From Flavobacterium sp. (GTDB lineage Bacteria; Bacteroidota; Bacteroidia; Flavobacteriales; Flavobacteriaceae), in NCBI RefSeq assembly GCF_024710485.1, contig NZ_JANJUQ010000045.1, forward strand, positions 1 to 64,000: DNA of 64,000 nucleotides. The letters run 5' to 3'. This document shows, piece by piece, positions 1-8,866 of this stretch. The position numbers were made by a program, and so were the translations under genes. Numbering within the stretch: position 1 is the first letter of the stretch; each line of letters opens with the position of its first letter. The notes beneath the pieces were generated by a model. That model was not told the DNA's origin and ran no database searches. It saw only the letters and a program-made list of their open reading frames with translations.

Positions 1-36
1 TTTGTTTTATATGGTTTTGATAAATCAAAACTACCT

Positions 37-60
37 GAAGCCCACCGGGCTTCCTCCTTT
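37..60 (+). terminator. Hairpin near the left edge, possible weak terminator
   Basis: A perfect 7-base inverted repeat (GAAGCCC, loop ACC, GGGCTTC) is followed by CTCCTTTT. It could end a plus-strand gene lying left of the window. No gene is seen between here and 277. Confidence 0.35.
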
Positions 61-109
61 TAATATCAAATCCAATAGATAAAAAGGTTTGTTGTAAAGG
101 CAATGCTTC

Positions 110-220
110 GCGTGAGGGATAGGAGCGGCATCCTTTTACTGGTTTGGACTATAGTCTATTTAGATATGAGTTGTAACAGTAAAAGATACAGCGGATAGCC
201 CGGCCTGAAAGGACACGCCC
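110..220 (+). repeat. Structured intergenic element, copy 1
   Basis: The outer arms GCGTG (110-114) and CACGC (214-218) can pair. Inside them GGGATAG and GGATAGCCC can pair through GGG/CCC. A variable inner hairpin starts TTTTACTG (134-141) and closes CAGTAAAA (177-184). The same layout recurs near 14.7, 27.2, 41.9 and 44.1 kb with different but still pairing bases. I read it as a flavobacterial repeated RNA-like element of unknown function. It is on the plus strand, opposite to pdhC. Confidence 0.7.
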
Positions 221-228
221 CAATAAAA

Positions 229-250
229 AACCCACTCTAAGGAGCGGGTT
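229..250 (-). terminator. Terminator downstream of pdhC
   Basis: On the minus strand the hairpin is CCCGCTC, loop, GAGTGGG with one G-U pair, followed by TTTTTTAT. It lies 27 bases past the pdhC stop codon. In the plus direction one A-C mismatch weakens it. Confidence 0.75.
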
Positions 251-276
251 TTATTACAGTTTAAAGTGTTTTTATA

Positions 277-1893
277 TTATGCTAACATAGTTACCGGATT
301 CTCAAGATAAATTCTTAGCGTTTGCAAGAATTGTGCTCCTGTAGCTCCGTCAACGGTTCTGTGGTCGCAGGCTAGCGTTAAAGTCATTGTATTGCCTACT
401 ACGATTTGTCCGTTTTTAACCACCGGTTTTTCTTCAATAGCTCCTACTGAAAGGATAGCTGAATTCGGTTGATTGATAATAGAAGTAAAAGATTGGATGC
501 CAAACATTCCAAGGTTTGAAACGGTGAAAGTACTACCTTCCATTTCGGCCGGTGTCAGTTTTTTGTTTTTGGCTTTTCCGGCTAAATCTTTCACTGCAGC
601 ACCAATTTGTGACAAAGTCATTTGGTCGGTAAAGTTTAGTACGGGTACCACCAATCCGTCTTCAACGGCTACTGCCACTCCTATATTTACATGGTGATTG
701 ATAATCATGGCATCTTCTCTCCATTGCGAATTGACTTGCGGATGTTTTTTCAAGGCCATGGCACAAGCTTTTACTACCATATCGTTAAACGATACTTTAG
801 TATCCGGAACCGTGTTGATAACGGCACGTGATTTCATCGCTTCATCCATACTTACTTCAATAGTTAAGTAATAATGTGGTGCTGTAAATTTTGATTCTGC
901 CAAACGACGCGCAATGGTTTTACGCATTTGCGAATTCTTAATCTCTTCAGAGAATTTTTCACCGGCAGGGACAAATGGTTTGACAACGGTTGTTGGTTGA
1001 CTGTTATCGGTTGTTGGTTGTGACACCTCGACTGCGCTCGGTGTGACATTCGATGGCGTGAAATTCTCCACATCGCTTTTGGTAATGCGTCCGTTTTCTC
1101 CGGTACCTTTTACTTGAGCTAAATTGATGCCTTTGTCTTTGGCAATTTGTTTAGCTAAAGGCGAAGCAAATATTCTTCCGCTTGCAGTTGTTTCTGCTAC
1201 AGGGATTGTTGTGGTAACGGGAGCTAGAGAAGGAGTTACTTCTGTTGCAGCCGGAGCTGAAGCGCCTCCTTTTGTAAAGTTTTCAGCAACACCTGTAATG
1301 TCGGTACCTGCAGGTCCGATGATCGCTAAAACGCTGTCAACAGGAGCCGATTGTCCTTCTTGAATTCCGATGTACAATAACATACCGGCGTTGAAAGATT
1401 CGAACTCCATAGTAGCTTTGTCGGTTTCGATTTCAGCTAGGATATCGCCTTCTTTCACATCGTCGCCTACTTTTTTCAACCAAGTAGCTACTGTTCCTTC
1501 TGTCATGGTATCACTTAGACGTGGCATGGTAACTACAGTAACCCCTTTTGGTAAAGCGGTTGGTTGTGTTTTTTCGGTTGTTGGTTGAGTTTCAGCTTTT
1601 GATTCAGTAACTTCCGTTGCGTTGCCGCCAGAAAGTAGGGCTGAAATATCTTCGCCTTCCTTACCAATGATGGCCAAAAGCGAATCTACCGGAGCGGTTT
1701 CTCCTTCGTTAATCCCAATATGTAAAAGAGTTCCGGCTGTAAAAGCTTCAAACTCCATAGTGGCTTTGTCAGTTTCAATTTCTGCTAAAATATCTCCTTC
1801 AGAAACTTTGTCGCCCACTTTTTTTAACCAAGTAGCTACGGTTCCTTCCGTCATCGTGTCGCTTAGACGCGGCATAGTGATTTTTGTTGCCAT
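277..1893 (-). CDS. pdhC: Pyruvate dehydrogenase E2, dihydrolipoamide acetyltransferase
   Basis: E2 core of the pyruvate dehydrogenase complex, moving acetyl groups from E1 to CoA in the cytoplasm. Two lipoyl domains (about residues 1-78 and 117-194) are nearly identical, each with the lipoyl-lysine motif ETDKA (Lys43 and Lys159). An E1/E3-binding domain follows at about 240-280, then the acetyltransferase domain (about 320-538) with the HRTVDG active-site motif (His511, Asp515). It starts two bases after the pdhA stop codon, so the two are surely cotranscribed. The E1 beta and E3 genes are not in the window. Linkers at about 100-115 and 283-305 are rich in Gln-Pro-Thr-Thr and built from repeat-like DNA. 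The assignment is very secure. Confidence 0.97.
   Translation of the reverse strand: MATKITMPRLSDTMTEGTVATWLKKVGDKVSEGDILAEIETDKATMEFEAFTAGTLLHIGINEGETAPVDSLLAIIGKEGEDISALLSGGNATEVTESKAETQPTTEKTQPTALPKGVTVVTMPRLSDTMTEGTVATWLKKVGDDVKEGDILAEIETDKATMEFESFNAGMLLYIGIQEGQSAPVDSVLAIIGPAGTDITGVAENFTKGGASAPAATEVTPSLAPVTTTIPVAETTASGRIFASPLAKQIAKDKGINLAQVKGTGENGRITKSDVENFTPSNVTPSAVEVSQPTTDNSQPTTVVKPFVPAGEKFSEEIKNSQMRKTIARRLAESKFTAPHYYLTIEVSMDEAMKSRAVINTVPDTKVSFNDMVVKACAMALKKHPQVNSQWREDAMIINHHVNIGVAVAVEDGLVVPVLNFTDQMTLSQIGAAVKDLAGKAKNKKLTPAEMEGSTFTVSNLGMFGIQSFTSIINQPNSAILSVGAIEEKPVVKNGQIVVGNTMTLTLACDHRTVDGATGAQFLQTLRIYLENPVTMLA
1020..1047 (-). repeat. Near-palindromic repeat translated within the pdhC linker
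   Basis: On the coding strand it reads GTCACAC, CGAGCGCAGTCGA, GGTGTCAC, a near-palindrome of a type I recall from flavobacterial intergenic regions. Here it encodes residues 283-291 (VTPSAVEVS) of the E2 linker. Next to it, positions 987-1019 encode QPTTDNSQPTT from CAACCAACAACC-type low-complexity DNA. Confidence 0.5.
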
Positions 1894-1895
1894 AA

Positions 1896-2894
1896 TTATA
1901 GTCTGTGAGGAATGAAAGGATAATTTTCTTGTTCGTATACTACGTCATACAATTGTTGTGCATCCGGGAAAGGAGATTCTTCGGCGAATGTGGCACATTC
2001 TTCTACTAAATCTTTTACTCTTTCGTCAATCACTTCAATTTCTTCATCAGTAGCGTATTTTTTCTCTTTGATGATGTCTAAGACTTGGGTAATCGGATCG
2101 ATTTTTTTGTACTCTTCCACTTCTTCTTTAGAGCGGTACAATTGGGCGTCAGACATTGAGTGACCTCTGTAACGGTACGTTTTCATTTCTAAGAAAGTTG
2201 GTCCGTCTCCGCGACGTGCTCTTTCAATAGCTTCATGCATCGCTTCTGCTACTTTAATTGGGTTCATGCCATCAACCGGTCCGCATGGCATTTCATAGCC
2301 TAAACCTAATTTCCAAACATCAGTATGATTAGCTGTTCTTTCTACTGAAGTTCCCATGGCGTATCCGTTATTTTCACAGATGAAAACCACCGGTAATTTC
2401 CATAGCATAGCCATGTTGAAAGCTTCGTGTAAAGAACCTTGACGCGCGGCACCGTCACCAAAATAGGTTAGGGTAACACCGCCGGTATTGAAGTATTTGT
2501 CGGCGAAAGCCATACCGGCACCTACAGGAATTTGCGCTCCTACAATACCATGACCTCCGTAAAATCCGTGTTCTTTGGAAAAGATGTGCATAGAACCACC
2601 CATACCTTTGGATGTTCCTGTAACTTTTCCTAATAATTCAGCCATTACCTTTTTGGGATCAACACCCATTCCGATAGGTTGAACGTGATTACGATAAGCC
2701 GTAATCATTTTGTCTTTGGATAAATCCATTGCATGGAGTGCTCCGGCTAATACGGCTTCTTGTCCGTTATATAAGTGAAGAAATCCTCTAACTTTTTGTT
2801 GAATATAAAGTGCGGCAAGTTTGTCTTCAAACTTTCTCCAAAACAGCATGTCTTCATACCATTTTAAATAAACTTCTCTGGTTACTTCTTTCAT
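1896..2894 (-). CDS. pdhA: Pyruvate dehydrogenase E1 component, alpha subunit
   Basis: Alpha subunit of the thiamine-diphosphate-dependent E1, which decarboxylates pyruvate and reductively acetylates the lipoyl groups of E2. The 332 residues span the family's full length. The thiamine diphosphate motif begins GDG at 146-148 and ends NN at 175-176. The phosphorylation-loop-like YRYRGHSMSD segment near 240-250 is also typical. The ATG at 2894 follows an A/T-rich leader without a Shine-Dalgarno site, as is normal in this phylum. It is the first gene of the pdhA-pdhC unit. The beta subunit must be encoded elsewhere, which I have seen in other flavobacteria (recalled, not checked). Confidence 0.97.
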   Translation of the reverse strand: MKEVTREVYLKWYEDMLFWRKFEDKLAALYIQQKVRGFLHLYNGQEAVLAGALHAMDLSKDKMITAYRNHVQPIGMGVDPKKVMAELLGKVTGTSKGMGGSMHIFSKEHGFYGGHGIVGAQIPVGAGMAFADKYFNTGGVTLTYFGDGAARQGSLHEAFNMAMLWKLPVVFICENNGYAMGTSVERTANHTDVWKLGLGYEMPCGPVDGMNPIKVAEAMHEAIERARRGDGPTFLEMKTYRYRGHSMSDAQLYRSKEEVEEYKKIDPITQVLDIIKEKKYATDEEIEVIDERVKDLVEECATFAEESPFPDAQQLYDVVYEQENYPFIPHRL

Positions 2895-2974
2895 TTTTAC
2901 TTTTCTAAAGTGTTATTTAAGTTTTTATTTTATTCAACGCAAAATAGTTCACTCACACACAAATTTGCGAAAGG

Positions 2975-2982
2975 CAAAAGTA
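2975..2982 (-). promoter_or_regulatory. Possible -7 box for pdhA
   Basis: The minus strand reads TACTTTTG, matching TAnnTTTG, about 80 bases upstream of the pdhA start. No TTG element is at the expected distance, so this is only a candidate. Confidence 0.3.
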
Positions 2983-3030
2983 AAACATTCCCCGTAAGAA
3001 GTAAAATTTAAAAGCAGTAATTTTTATTTG

Positions 3031-3513
3031 CTATAAGAAGTTTTTATCGAAACTTAGGGGTAATAAATTTTTAATGGAATCCGATTTGTAAATGGCTCCG
3101 CTTTCTCCCATAAAGTAAATCTCAATATCTGCATCTTGCTTGAACTCGTATTCATAAATCGATTGTCTGCAAGCACCGCAAGGCGGAATAGGTGATTTGG
3201 TCTCGTTGGTGTCAGAACCTGCTGAAATTGCCATTTTCAAAATTTTCGCTTCGGGATAAATGGCGCCCGATTGGAATATAGCGACTCTCTCTGCGCAAAG
3301 TCCGGATGGGTAAGCTGCGTTTTCTTGATTAGAACCTAAAACAACTTGACCATTGTCTAACAGCAGTGCAGCTCCGACTCTGAATTTTGAATAAGGAGCA
3401 TAAGCTTTTTTTCGGATAGCTACGGCTTGTTGCATTAAGGATTGAATGTCTTGTGGTAATTCCGCTGTAGATTGGAAAACCGTAAACGAGGTGTTGATGT
3501 TTATTTGTTGCAT
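3031..3513 (-). CDS. cdd: Cytidine deaminase
   Basis: Zinc enzyme that deaminates cytidine and deoxycytidine to uridine forms in pyrimidine salvage. The zinc and catalytic residues are visible: Cys73-Ala-Glu75 in CAERVAIF, and PCGACRQ with Cys112 and Cys115. The protein has 160 residues from the ATG at 3513. The frame stays open to a TTG at 3561, but that would run into the perfect palindrome that ends the porV transcript, so the ATG at 3513 is preferred. It lies between the porU-porV unit and pdhA on the same strand, with a terminator before it, and is probably transcribed alone. Confidence 0.93.
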   Translation of the reverse strand: MQQININTSFTVFQSTAELPQDIQSLMQQAVAIRKKAYAPYSKFRVGAALLLDNGQVVLGSNQENAAYPSGLCAERVAIFQSGAIYPEAKILKMAISAGSDTNETKSPIPPCGACRQSIYEYEFKQDADIEIYFMGESGAIYKSDSIKNLLPLSFDKNFL

Positions 3514-3541
3514 TCGAATAGCATTTATTTCAGTATTGAGG

Positions 3542-3574
3542 AAAAAAAATCCAAATTTCAATTGAAATTTGGAT
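3542..3574 (-). terminator. Terminator of the porU-porV unit (perfect palindrome)
   Basis: Positions 3549-3574 form a perfect 26-base palindrome built on ATCCAAATTTC and centred on AATT. On the minus strand it is followed by a run of eight T. It lies 25 bases past the porV stop and is a textbook intrinsic terminator. Confidence 0.85.
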
Positions 3575-3598
3575 GTTGTTTTTATGATTGTTTATCTA

Positions 3599-4795
3599 CT
3601 AATATTCTTCGTATTTATCACCAAAGTTAAACGTTAAAGAGAAACGTAGTGTATTCTCTAACGGGTTTTTAACTTTCGAGGCAGAAAATAAATAAGATAC
3701 GTCTACTTTAACTACATTGTATTTGAAACCGGCTCCCAAAGAAAAGAATCTTCTGGCACCTTTTTCCGGACTTTCATTAAAGTAGCCTAAACGCATGGCA
3801 AAAGAGTCTTGATATAAATATTCTGCTCCAACCGAATAAGTGAACTCTTTTAATTCTTCACTGAATCCGCCCGGTGCGTCGTTGAACGATTTGAAAATAC
3901 CGGAAACCCAATTTACTTTATTGTAGGCTGCGTTATTGGCATCTCTCAAATCAATTTCTTCCGGTGTAGTTACTAATCCATCACCGTCTAAGTCGGCACT
4001 TTGTGGTGTTGGCACCAAAAGTTTAGCCAGTTCAACGCTCACGGAAACTTTATTGTATTCGTCGAAGATGAAATCGTATCCACCACCTAATCTCATATTG
4101 GCCGGTAGAAAGTTGGCGCTATTGTCGTCGGATGCTCCCGCATCGTAGTTGATTTTTGGTCCTAAGTTTTGGAAATTGAATCCTAATCGCAGTCTGCCGT
4201 TAAAATCTGCTAAAGCCGTTTCTTCGCCTTGGTAAAAACCTGCGATATCTACTGCAAAAGAACTTGCCGGTTTGGCATCGCCCTCTCCGGTTGGGATTCT
4301 TAAAGCTGAACGGATGTATCTACCGGCTACGGCCATGGAGAATTTTTCACTAAGCTTAAGCGAGTAAGAACCGTCTAAAGCTAGTTCATTAGGTTTTACT
4401 ATTTGAGCCGGATCGTCGGCATTTTGTCGGAGTTCTATTTCTCCTAAGCCAAAATAGCGCAAACTTACCGCAAAAGCACTACGCCCATCGGCTCCAAAGC
4501 GTTTGAAGTAAGTGGCTTGACCTAATGATATGTCATTTACTAAATCCGTCAAATAAGGTGTGTAACTGGCAGTGAACCCTTGTCCGTCAACACTAAAGGC
4601 ATATTTTGCCGGATTCCATTGTTGTGAAAAAGCATCCGCTGAAGTGGCTACTCCTTGGTCAGCTAGACCGGCAGCGCGCGCATCGGCAGCTACCAAAAGG
4701 AAAGGAACTCCGGTAGTGATTACTCGGCTGTCTTGTTGGGCGTTTACGAAAGTTATAGTGGTAGAGAATAAAAGTAGTAACGCAATTTTTTTCAT
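3599..4795 (-). CDS. porV: Type IX secretion outer-membrane protein PorV
   Basis: Outer-membrane beta-barrel of the PorV/LptO family, which shuttles type IX cargo from the translocon to the PorU attachment complex. An N-terminal signal peptide (MKKIALLLLF, then cleavage near NAQQ) precedes VITTGVPFLLVAADARAAGL, the conserved start of the mature protein. A repeating pattern of beta strands and a C-terminal phenylalanine-rich strand follow. About 398 residues fits the family. The ATG at 4795 (or 4801) is chosen. Longer in-frame starts would overlap the porU 3' end and spoil the signal peptide. It lies just downstream of porU and ends at a strong terminator. Confidence 0.93.
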   Translation of the reverse strand: MKKIALLLLFSTTITFVNAQQDSRVITTGVPFLLVAADARAAGLADQGVATSADAFSQQWNPAKYAFSVDGQGFTASYTPYLTDLVNDISLGQATYFKRFGADGRSAFAVSLRYFGLGEIELRQNADDPAQIVKPNELALDGSYSLKLSEKFSMAVAGRYIRSALRIPTGEGDAKPASSFAVDIAGFYQGEETALADFNGRLRLGFNFQNLGPKINYDAGASDDNSANFLPANMRLGGGYDFIFDEYNKVSVSVELAKLLVPTPQSADLDGDGLVTTPEEIDLRDANNAAYNKVNWVSGIFKSFNDAPGGFSEELKEFTYSVGAEYLYQDSFAMRLGYFNESPEKGARRFFSLGAGFKYNVVKVDVSYLFSASKVKNPLENTLRFSLTFNFGDKYEEY

Positions 4796-4832
4796 CTTCA
4801 TTTTAATAAAAGTTAACAAATATAGCATTTTC

Positions 4833-7800
4833 CTAAAGGATAACAAGTTTTTCTATTTTTTCTGCTTTTTTATTCGATAAAGCGGACTTTACAGTTAATT
4901 TATAGATGTAAACACCTTTTCCGATTCGATCGCCGAAATCGTCTTTTCCGTCCCAGGTGATTTCTCTGGATAAGAAGCCATCAGTAATTACAGTTTGATT
5001 TTTAGTCCATACTATCTTACCGGTAATTGTCATGACTTGGATTTGTACTTCTAAAGGTTCAAATGGTCTGTTGTGTGAAAACCAGAACTCGGTGTAATTT
5101 ACAAACGGATTCGGATAATTCAGAACGTTATCAAGCGCTATGGTTTCTTCTCCTACTACCACAAATTGAATTTCGGCAGTAATCGGATTGTTGTATACGT
5201 CCCAGGCTTTGAAAGTAATAGTGTGTAATCCCGGAGCCAAATTTCGGAAAGGGAAATACACTCTTCCTTTGGTGTAATCGTCCAATTCGGTTTCGTAATA
5301 ATCGTTCATGATATAAGGCTTACTTTCATCGCCATCTAAAATACCTATGATATCATGGCCAATCCCGCTGGCAGTGTTGATTCCGTTTTCGTCTTCGAGT
5401 AAGGCGAGTAAAAAAGGCGATTTGTTAGTGATACCTCCATTGACAAAAGTTTCGTCATTCATATATAATCGTACTCTCGGTCCGATATTGTCTGTGGCTG
5501 CATTCGGATTAATTCCGCCTATTCTGATGTCTGTATTGTAGCCCGTTTTATCAAACAGAATTTGATTTCGTTTGGTGTAAAAACTTATTTTTCCGTTGCC
5601 AACGGGGATGCGGATGTCTCTTGGAACCACAAAGCCAAATTCAAATCGGCCGTTGCTTACTGTAGCATTACCCCTAAAAATGGTCTCTCCTAACGTTGTG
5701 AAATTAATGGCCGGACTATTTCCGTCATTATTTAAGGTCGCTCTGGTGACGTTTTTGTCAAAGATGTTAACTGAAAGTTCTCCGTTGTAAAGAGGGAGTA
5801 AATTGTTGTTTTCGTCCAATACTTCTCCGGCGATTTTTACATAGGCTAAAGATTGCAAATCGTCTATTGGTCCGGTTATCGGCATGTCGTTTACTTTGGT
5901 AAGAACTACTTTGGGTTTTGGAATGGCTAACATCAAAGCCGGGTCGCCCAAATAAAATACTACGTTGGTTGCGGTGTTTGGGTTTTCGTTTTTGGCCAAA
6001 CGAAGGGCTTCCGCGATGGAAGTGTACTCGCTACTGCCATAGGAGAAAAGGTATTTAGCTATTCGGTCGTTGAAAATTTCTGCCGGAATTTGACCGATAG
6101 AGCGAACGGTTGTAATCATGGAAATAGCCCCGCCACGAGGATTCCAATAAGTATATTCTCCTGCAGTTGGTCGGTACGGATTGTCAAATCGAGAAAAATC
6201 GCAGGTAATGGTTATGAATAATGGGTATTTGTACCTATTGAGTAAGTTTTCGCCATCTGACTTTTCCCAAATTCTCTCTCCTGAGAGTCCGTCTTCTCCG
6301 CCGTGACCAAGGTAATTGAATACCAAAGCGCCTTTTTCAAAAGCGGCAAAAATTTCTTCTCTGGCTTTGGGATAGCGTTTTCCTCCTGCCGAAGTTTCTT
6401 GTTGGTAAGAATCGAGTAAAATTTTCTTGAAATTGATAAAGGGTTTTTCGGTAACAATAACATCTGTTAGGTTGTTTTGCTTGGTTTGTAAAGTGGCATC
6501 GGCAGTTTTATCAGAATCGTCGGCAATGGCTACATAATTGTTGCGCCAACTGCCGTAAGATTTTAAATCATGGTATTCAATTACTTTGTTCACCATTTCC
6601 TCTGCCTGTTGGATTGTGCTCACAATCATTCTGCCGACAGCAATATCAATTCCGTCAAAGAAAAAGGCTGTATTCCCTTCGTCGGGATCCATACTTCCGT
6701 AGAAATCATCCGAGGAAAAAGAAGATTCGGTTTCGGTGTAGCTGTTAAGCGCGTGGAAAATGGGGACGATATTAGTGTTGTTCGCTACACGATCTTTAAA
6801 ATCGTAAGAACCATCCCCAAAAAGGTTAAGGTATTTTACTCTCTTGCCATCTTCCGAAGCGTTGAAATATACGTATTTAATAAAATTTCTAATGGCTGCA
6901 ATGTCTTGTTTCCCGGAGGAGAATTCTTGGTAGATGTTTTCCAGATTCACTACCTTGACATTCAGATTAGAATAGTTTCGGTGAAAGTTGGCCAGTTTTT
7001 CGGCCGGCGCGGTTAAGAATTTGGGAGTAATAATAAGGTAATCGATATCTTGAAACTGACCTTGTGCATTGGAGAAAATCGTTCCTTTAATATTTTGATT
7101 TTCTACTCTTGATTTGGATTCTTTAGATGGTGATAAGAAATCAGAGTTTTCAACCGCTATATATTTTCGGGTTTCCCCTAAGTTTGCTTTAAACGAAAAC
7201 AAGCTTTGGTTGCTGTTGTCGGCTTTGGTAACGTTATAGATATCAGTAATGTCCCAAACTTGAGCAATGCTTGATGCGTTAGTAATTTGGTATTCTCCAA
7301 TTCCCGATAATAACGGTGCCTGATTGAATTGAAATCGGAATTGTTTTCCGGTTCCTTTGAGGTTTCTTTTGGCTTTGATAGCGATGTAATCCAAATAGCC
7401 TTTGGCGCTTGGTACGCCGCCATTGTCGTATGTCACTTTTATAGTAACATCATCGCTGTTAACAGTGACATTGTTAACCAAGGTGTTATCAAATGCTGCC
7501 CATCCGCTGTTAATGCCCAAAGCGTTAATTCCGATATTCCCCACCAATTGGTTATTGGCTTCGATTTTAAAGCTGGTTTGATTGAAAGCTGAGGCTGCCA
7601 CATGAGCAGTTACTTGAATGGGAGTTCCGGTCACTAAATTAGGAAAATCAAACTCGAATTCTTGTTCATTGTCGATGCCGAATTGTTCTCCAAACCAAAC
7701 CCTGCCTAATTTTGCGATGTTGATGTCGTCGACTTCGTGAAACTTGTAGTCGTCAAATTCTGTGATTATTGTTGTTGGGCTTCCGGTGGGTTGAGTAAAA

Positions 7801-8660
7801 TCAACAATTCTTTTACCGGTGTCGCCGGAAACGGTCACATAATAATAGGCTTTTTCCGCATACAAGTTTAAATGAGTTTTATTTTCATCGCTCCAATTGT
7901 CCAGCCCTTCCGCATAGAAAAGGATATAATCTTGGTTGTCGAATATTCCATCGTTTTCGCCTACAAATAGAATGGCATTTTCCTCAATATCCATAGGATA
8001 AGGAGTGCTGTTTTGGAGAGGTGCCATTCTGCCTCCGTGACCGTAAATCTTTATTTTTCTGGGGTCAACATTGGTTTCCATTCCTAAGCTTTGGAGAAAG
8101 TTTTTGCTTACCTTATAAACTCCTGATTTTTGAACATAAAAACGATACCAATTACCTGTTGCTAAAGCTGAGTTCTCTATACTGTTGATATTGTTTGCAA
8201 CAGGAGCGCTTCTATTATTGTTGCTATTTTGAATCGAATAACTGAATGAAAGTAGTTTTTTATACGAATTGCCCTCTTTGATGATGGGAGTAATGCTGAT
8301 TTGGGCGTAATTGATGTTGCGTGCTTTACTGTTTTTTACAGAATATTTGAATGCTGTGGGAAGATTAATTGCAGAGATATCACCCAATTGTTCTTCACTT
8401 ATCGGTTCGTAAACAACATTACTCAGTTGTAAACTGTTTTCACTAACCGGACTATTGCGTTTTATTCGAAGATTGAAATGTAGTGTTCGATTGTAATTAT
8501 CAAACTGAAAATTCTCCTGATTAAATTGTGGGATGGTGTAAGTATAGTCTCCGTATGAAAAGGCTTTTTTTTCCATCCAATTCAACACAACATTGCCCTG
8601 CTCTTGAGAGTTGCTCAAAAAAGCAGTTAACAAAATAAGTACAGTAATAATCTTTTTCAT
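4833..8660 (-). CDS. porU: Type IX secretion C-terminal signal peptidase PorU
   Basis: Surface cysteine endopeptidase (family C25, gingipain-like) that cleaves the C-terminal sorting domain of cargo after it crosses the outer membrane. The first 18 or so residues form a signal peptide ending in SNSQ. The catalytic pair is visible as His786 in NYLGHGGEDG and Cys820 in ITCDFSRF. The protein ends in its own sorting-like domain beginning NYPNPF near residue 1190, with a FlgD-like DGKDDFGDRIGKGVY stretch. At 1275 residues it is of normal length. The ATG at 8660 is preferred over a TTG three codons upstream. It precedes porV by about 35 bases and is divergent from gldJ. Confidence 0.95.
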   Translation of the reverse strand: MKKIITVLILLTAFLSNSQEQGNVVLNWMEKKAFSYGDYTYTIPQFNQENFQFDNYNRTLHFNLRIKRNSPVSENSLQLSNVVYEPISEEQLGDISAINLPTAFKYSVKNSKARNINYAQISITPIIKEGNSYKKLLSFSYSIQNSNNNRSAPVANNINSIENSALATGNWYRFYVQKSGVYKVSKNFLQSLGMETNVDPRKIKIYGHGGRMAPLQNSTPYPMDIEENAILFVGENDGIFDNQDYILFYAEGLDNWSDENKTHLNLYAEKAYYYVTVSGDTGKRIVDFTQPTGSPTTIITEFDDYKFHEVDDINIAKLGRVWFGEQFGIDNEQEFEFDFPNLVTGTPIQVTAHVAASAFNQTSFKIEANNQLVGNIGINALGINSGWAAFDNTLVNNVTVNSDDVTIKVTYDNGGVPSAKGYLDYIAIKAKRNLKGTGKQFRFQFNQAPLLSGIGEYQITNASSIAQVWDITDIYNVTKADNSNQSLFSFKANLGETRKYIAVENSDFLSPSKESKSRVENQNIKGTIFSNAQGQFQDIDYLIITPKFLTAPAEKLANFHRNYSNLNVKVVNLENIYQEFSSGKQDIAAIRNFIKYVYFNASEDGKRVKYLNLFGDGSYDFKDRVANNTNIVPIFHALNSYTETESSFSSDDFYGSMDPDEGNTAFFFDGIDIAVGRMIVSTIQQAEEMVNKVIEYHDLKSYGSWRNNYVAIADDSDKTADATLQTKQNNLTDVIVTEKPFINFKKILLDSYQQETSAGGKRYPKAREEIFAAFEKGALVFNYLGHGGEDGLSGERIWEKSDGENLLNRYKYPLFITITCDFSRFDNPYRPTAGEYTYWNPRGGAISMITTVRSIGQIPAEIFNDRIAKYLFSYGSSEYTSIAEALRLAKNENPNTATNVVFYLGDPALMLAIPKPKVVLTKVNDMPITGPIDDLQSLAYVKIAGEVLDENNNLLPLYNGELSVNIFDKNVTRATLNNDGNSPAINFTTLGETIFRGNATVSNGRFEFGFVVPRDIRIPVGNGKISFYTKRNQILFDKTGYNTDIRIGGINPNAATDNIGPRVRLYMNDETFVNGGITNKSPFLLALLEDENGINTASGIGHDIIGILDGDESKPYIMNDYYETELDDYTKGRVYFPFRNLAPGLHTITFKAWDVYNNPITAEIQFVVVGEETIALDNVLNYPNPFVNYTEFWFSHNRPFEPLEVQIQVMTITGKIVWTKNQTVITDGFLSREITWDGKDDFGDRIGKGVYIYKLTVKSALSNKKAEKIEKLVIL

Positions 8661-8744
8661 AGTCAACAATTAACGCAAATTTCAACAAAATAGTATTAAA
8701 AAGGAAAAAAATATTTTTTTTAAGTCAAAATACAATAAAACTAT

Positions 8745-8838
8745 TATTTTTGCGTTGTATATGAAACTCGTCGAAAACGGCGTGTTTTAGTATTAATAAA
8801 AAAAGTTGTTGCAGTATAAAGGTTAATTCTTATATTGC
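8745..8838 (+). promoter_or_regulatory. Candidate gldJ promoters
   Basis: Two candidates are seen. TATTTTTG at 8745-8752 matches the -7 consensus fully but lacks a spaced TTG. TATATTGC at 8831-8838 is a poorer box but has TTG at 8809-8811, exactly 19 bases upstream, and would give a leader of about 20-25 bases. Confidence 0.45.
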
Positions 8839-8866
8839 GCCTCTAAAATTTTTACCTACTAAAAAT

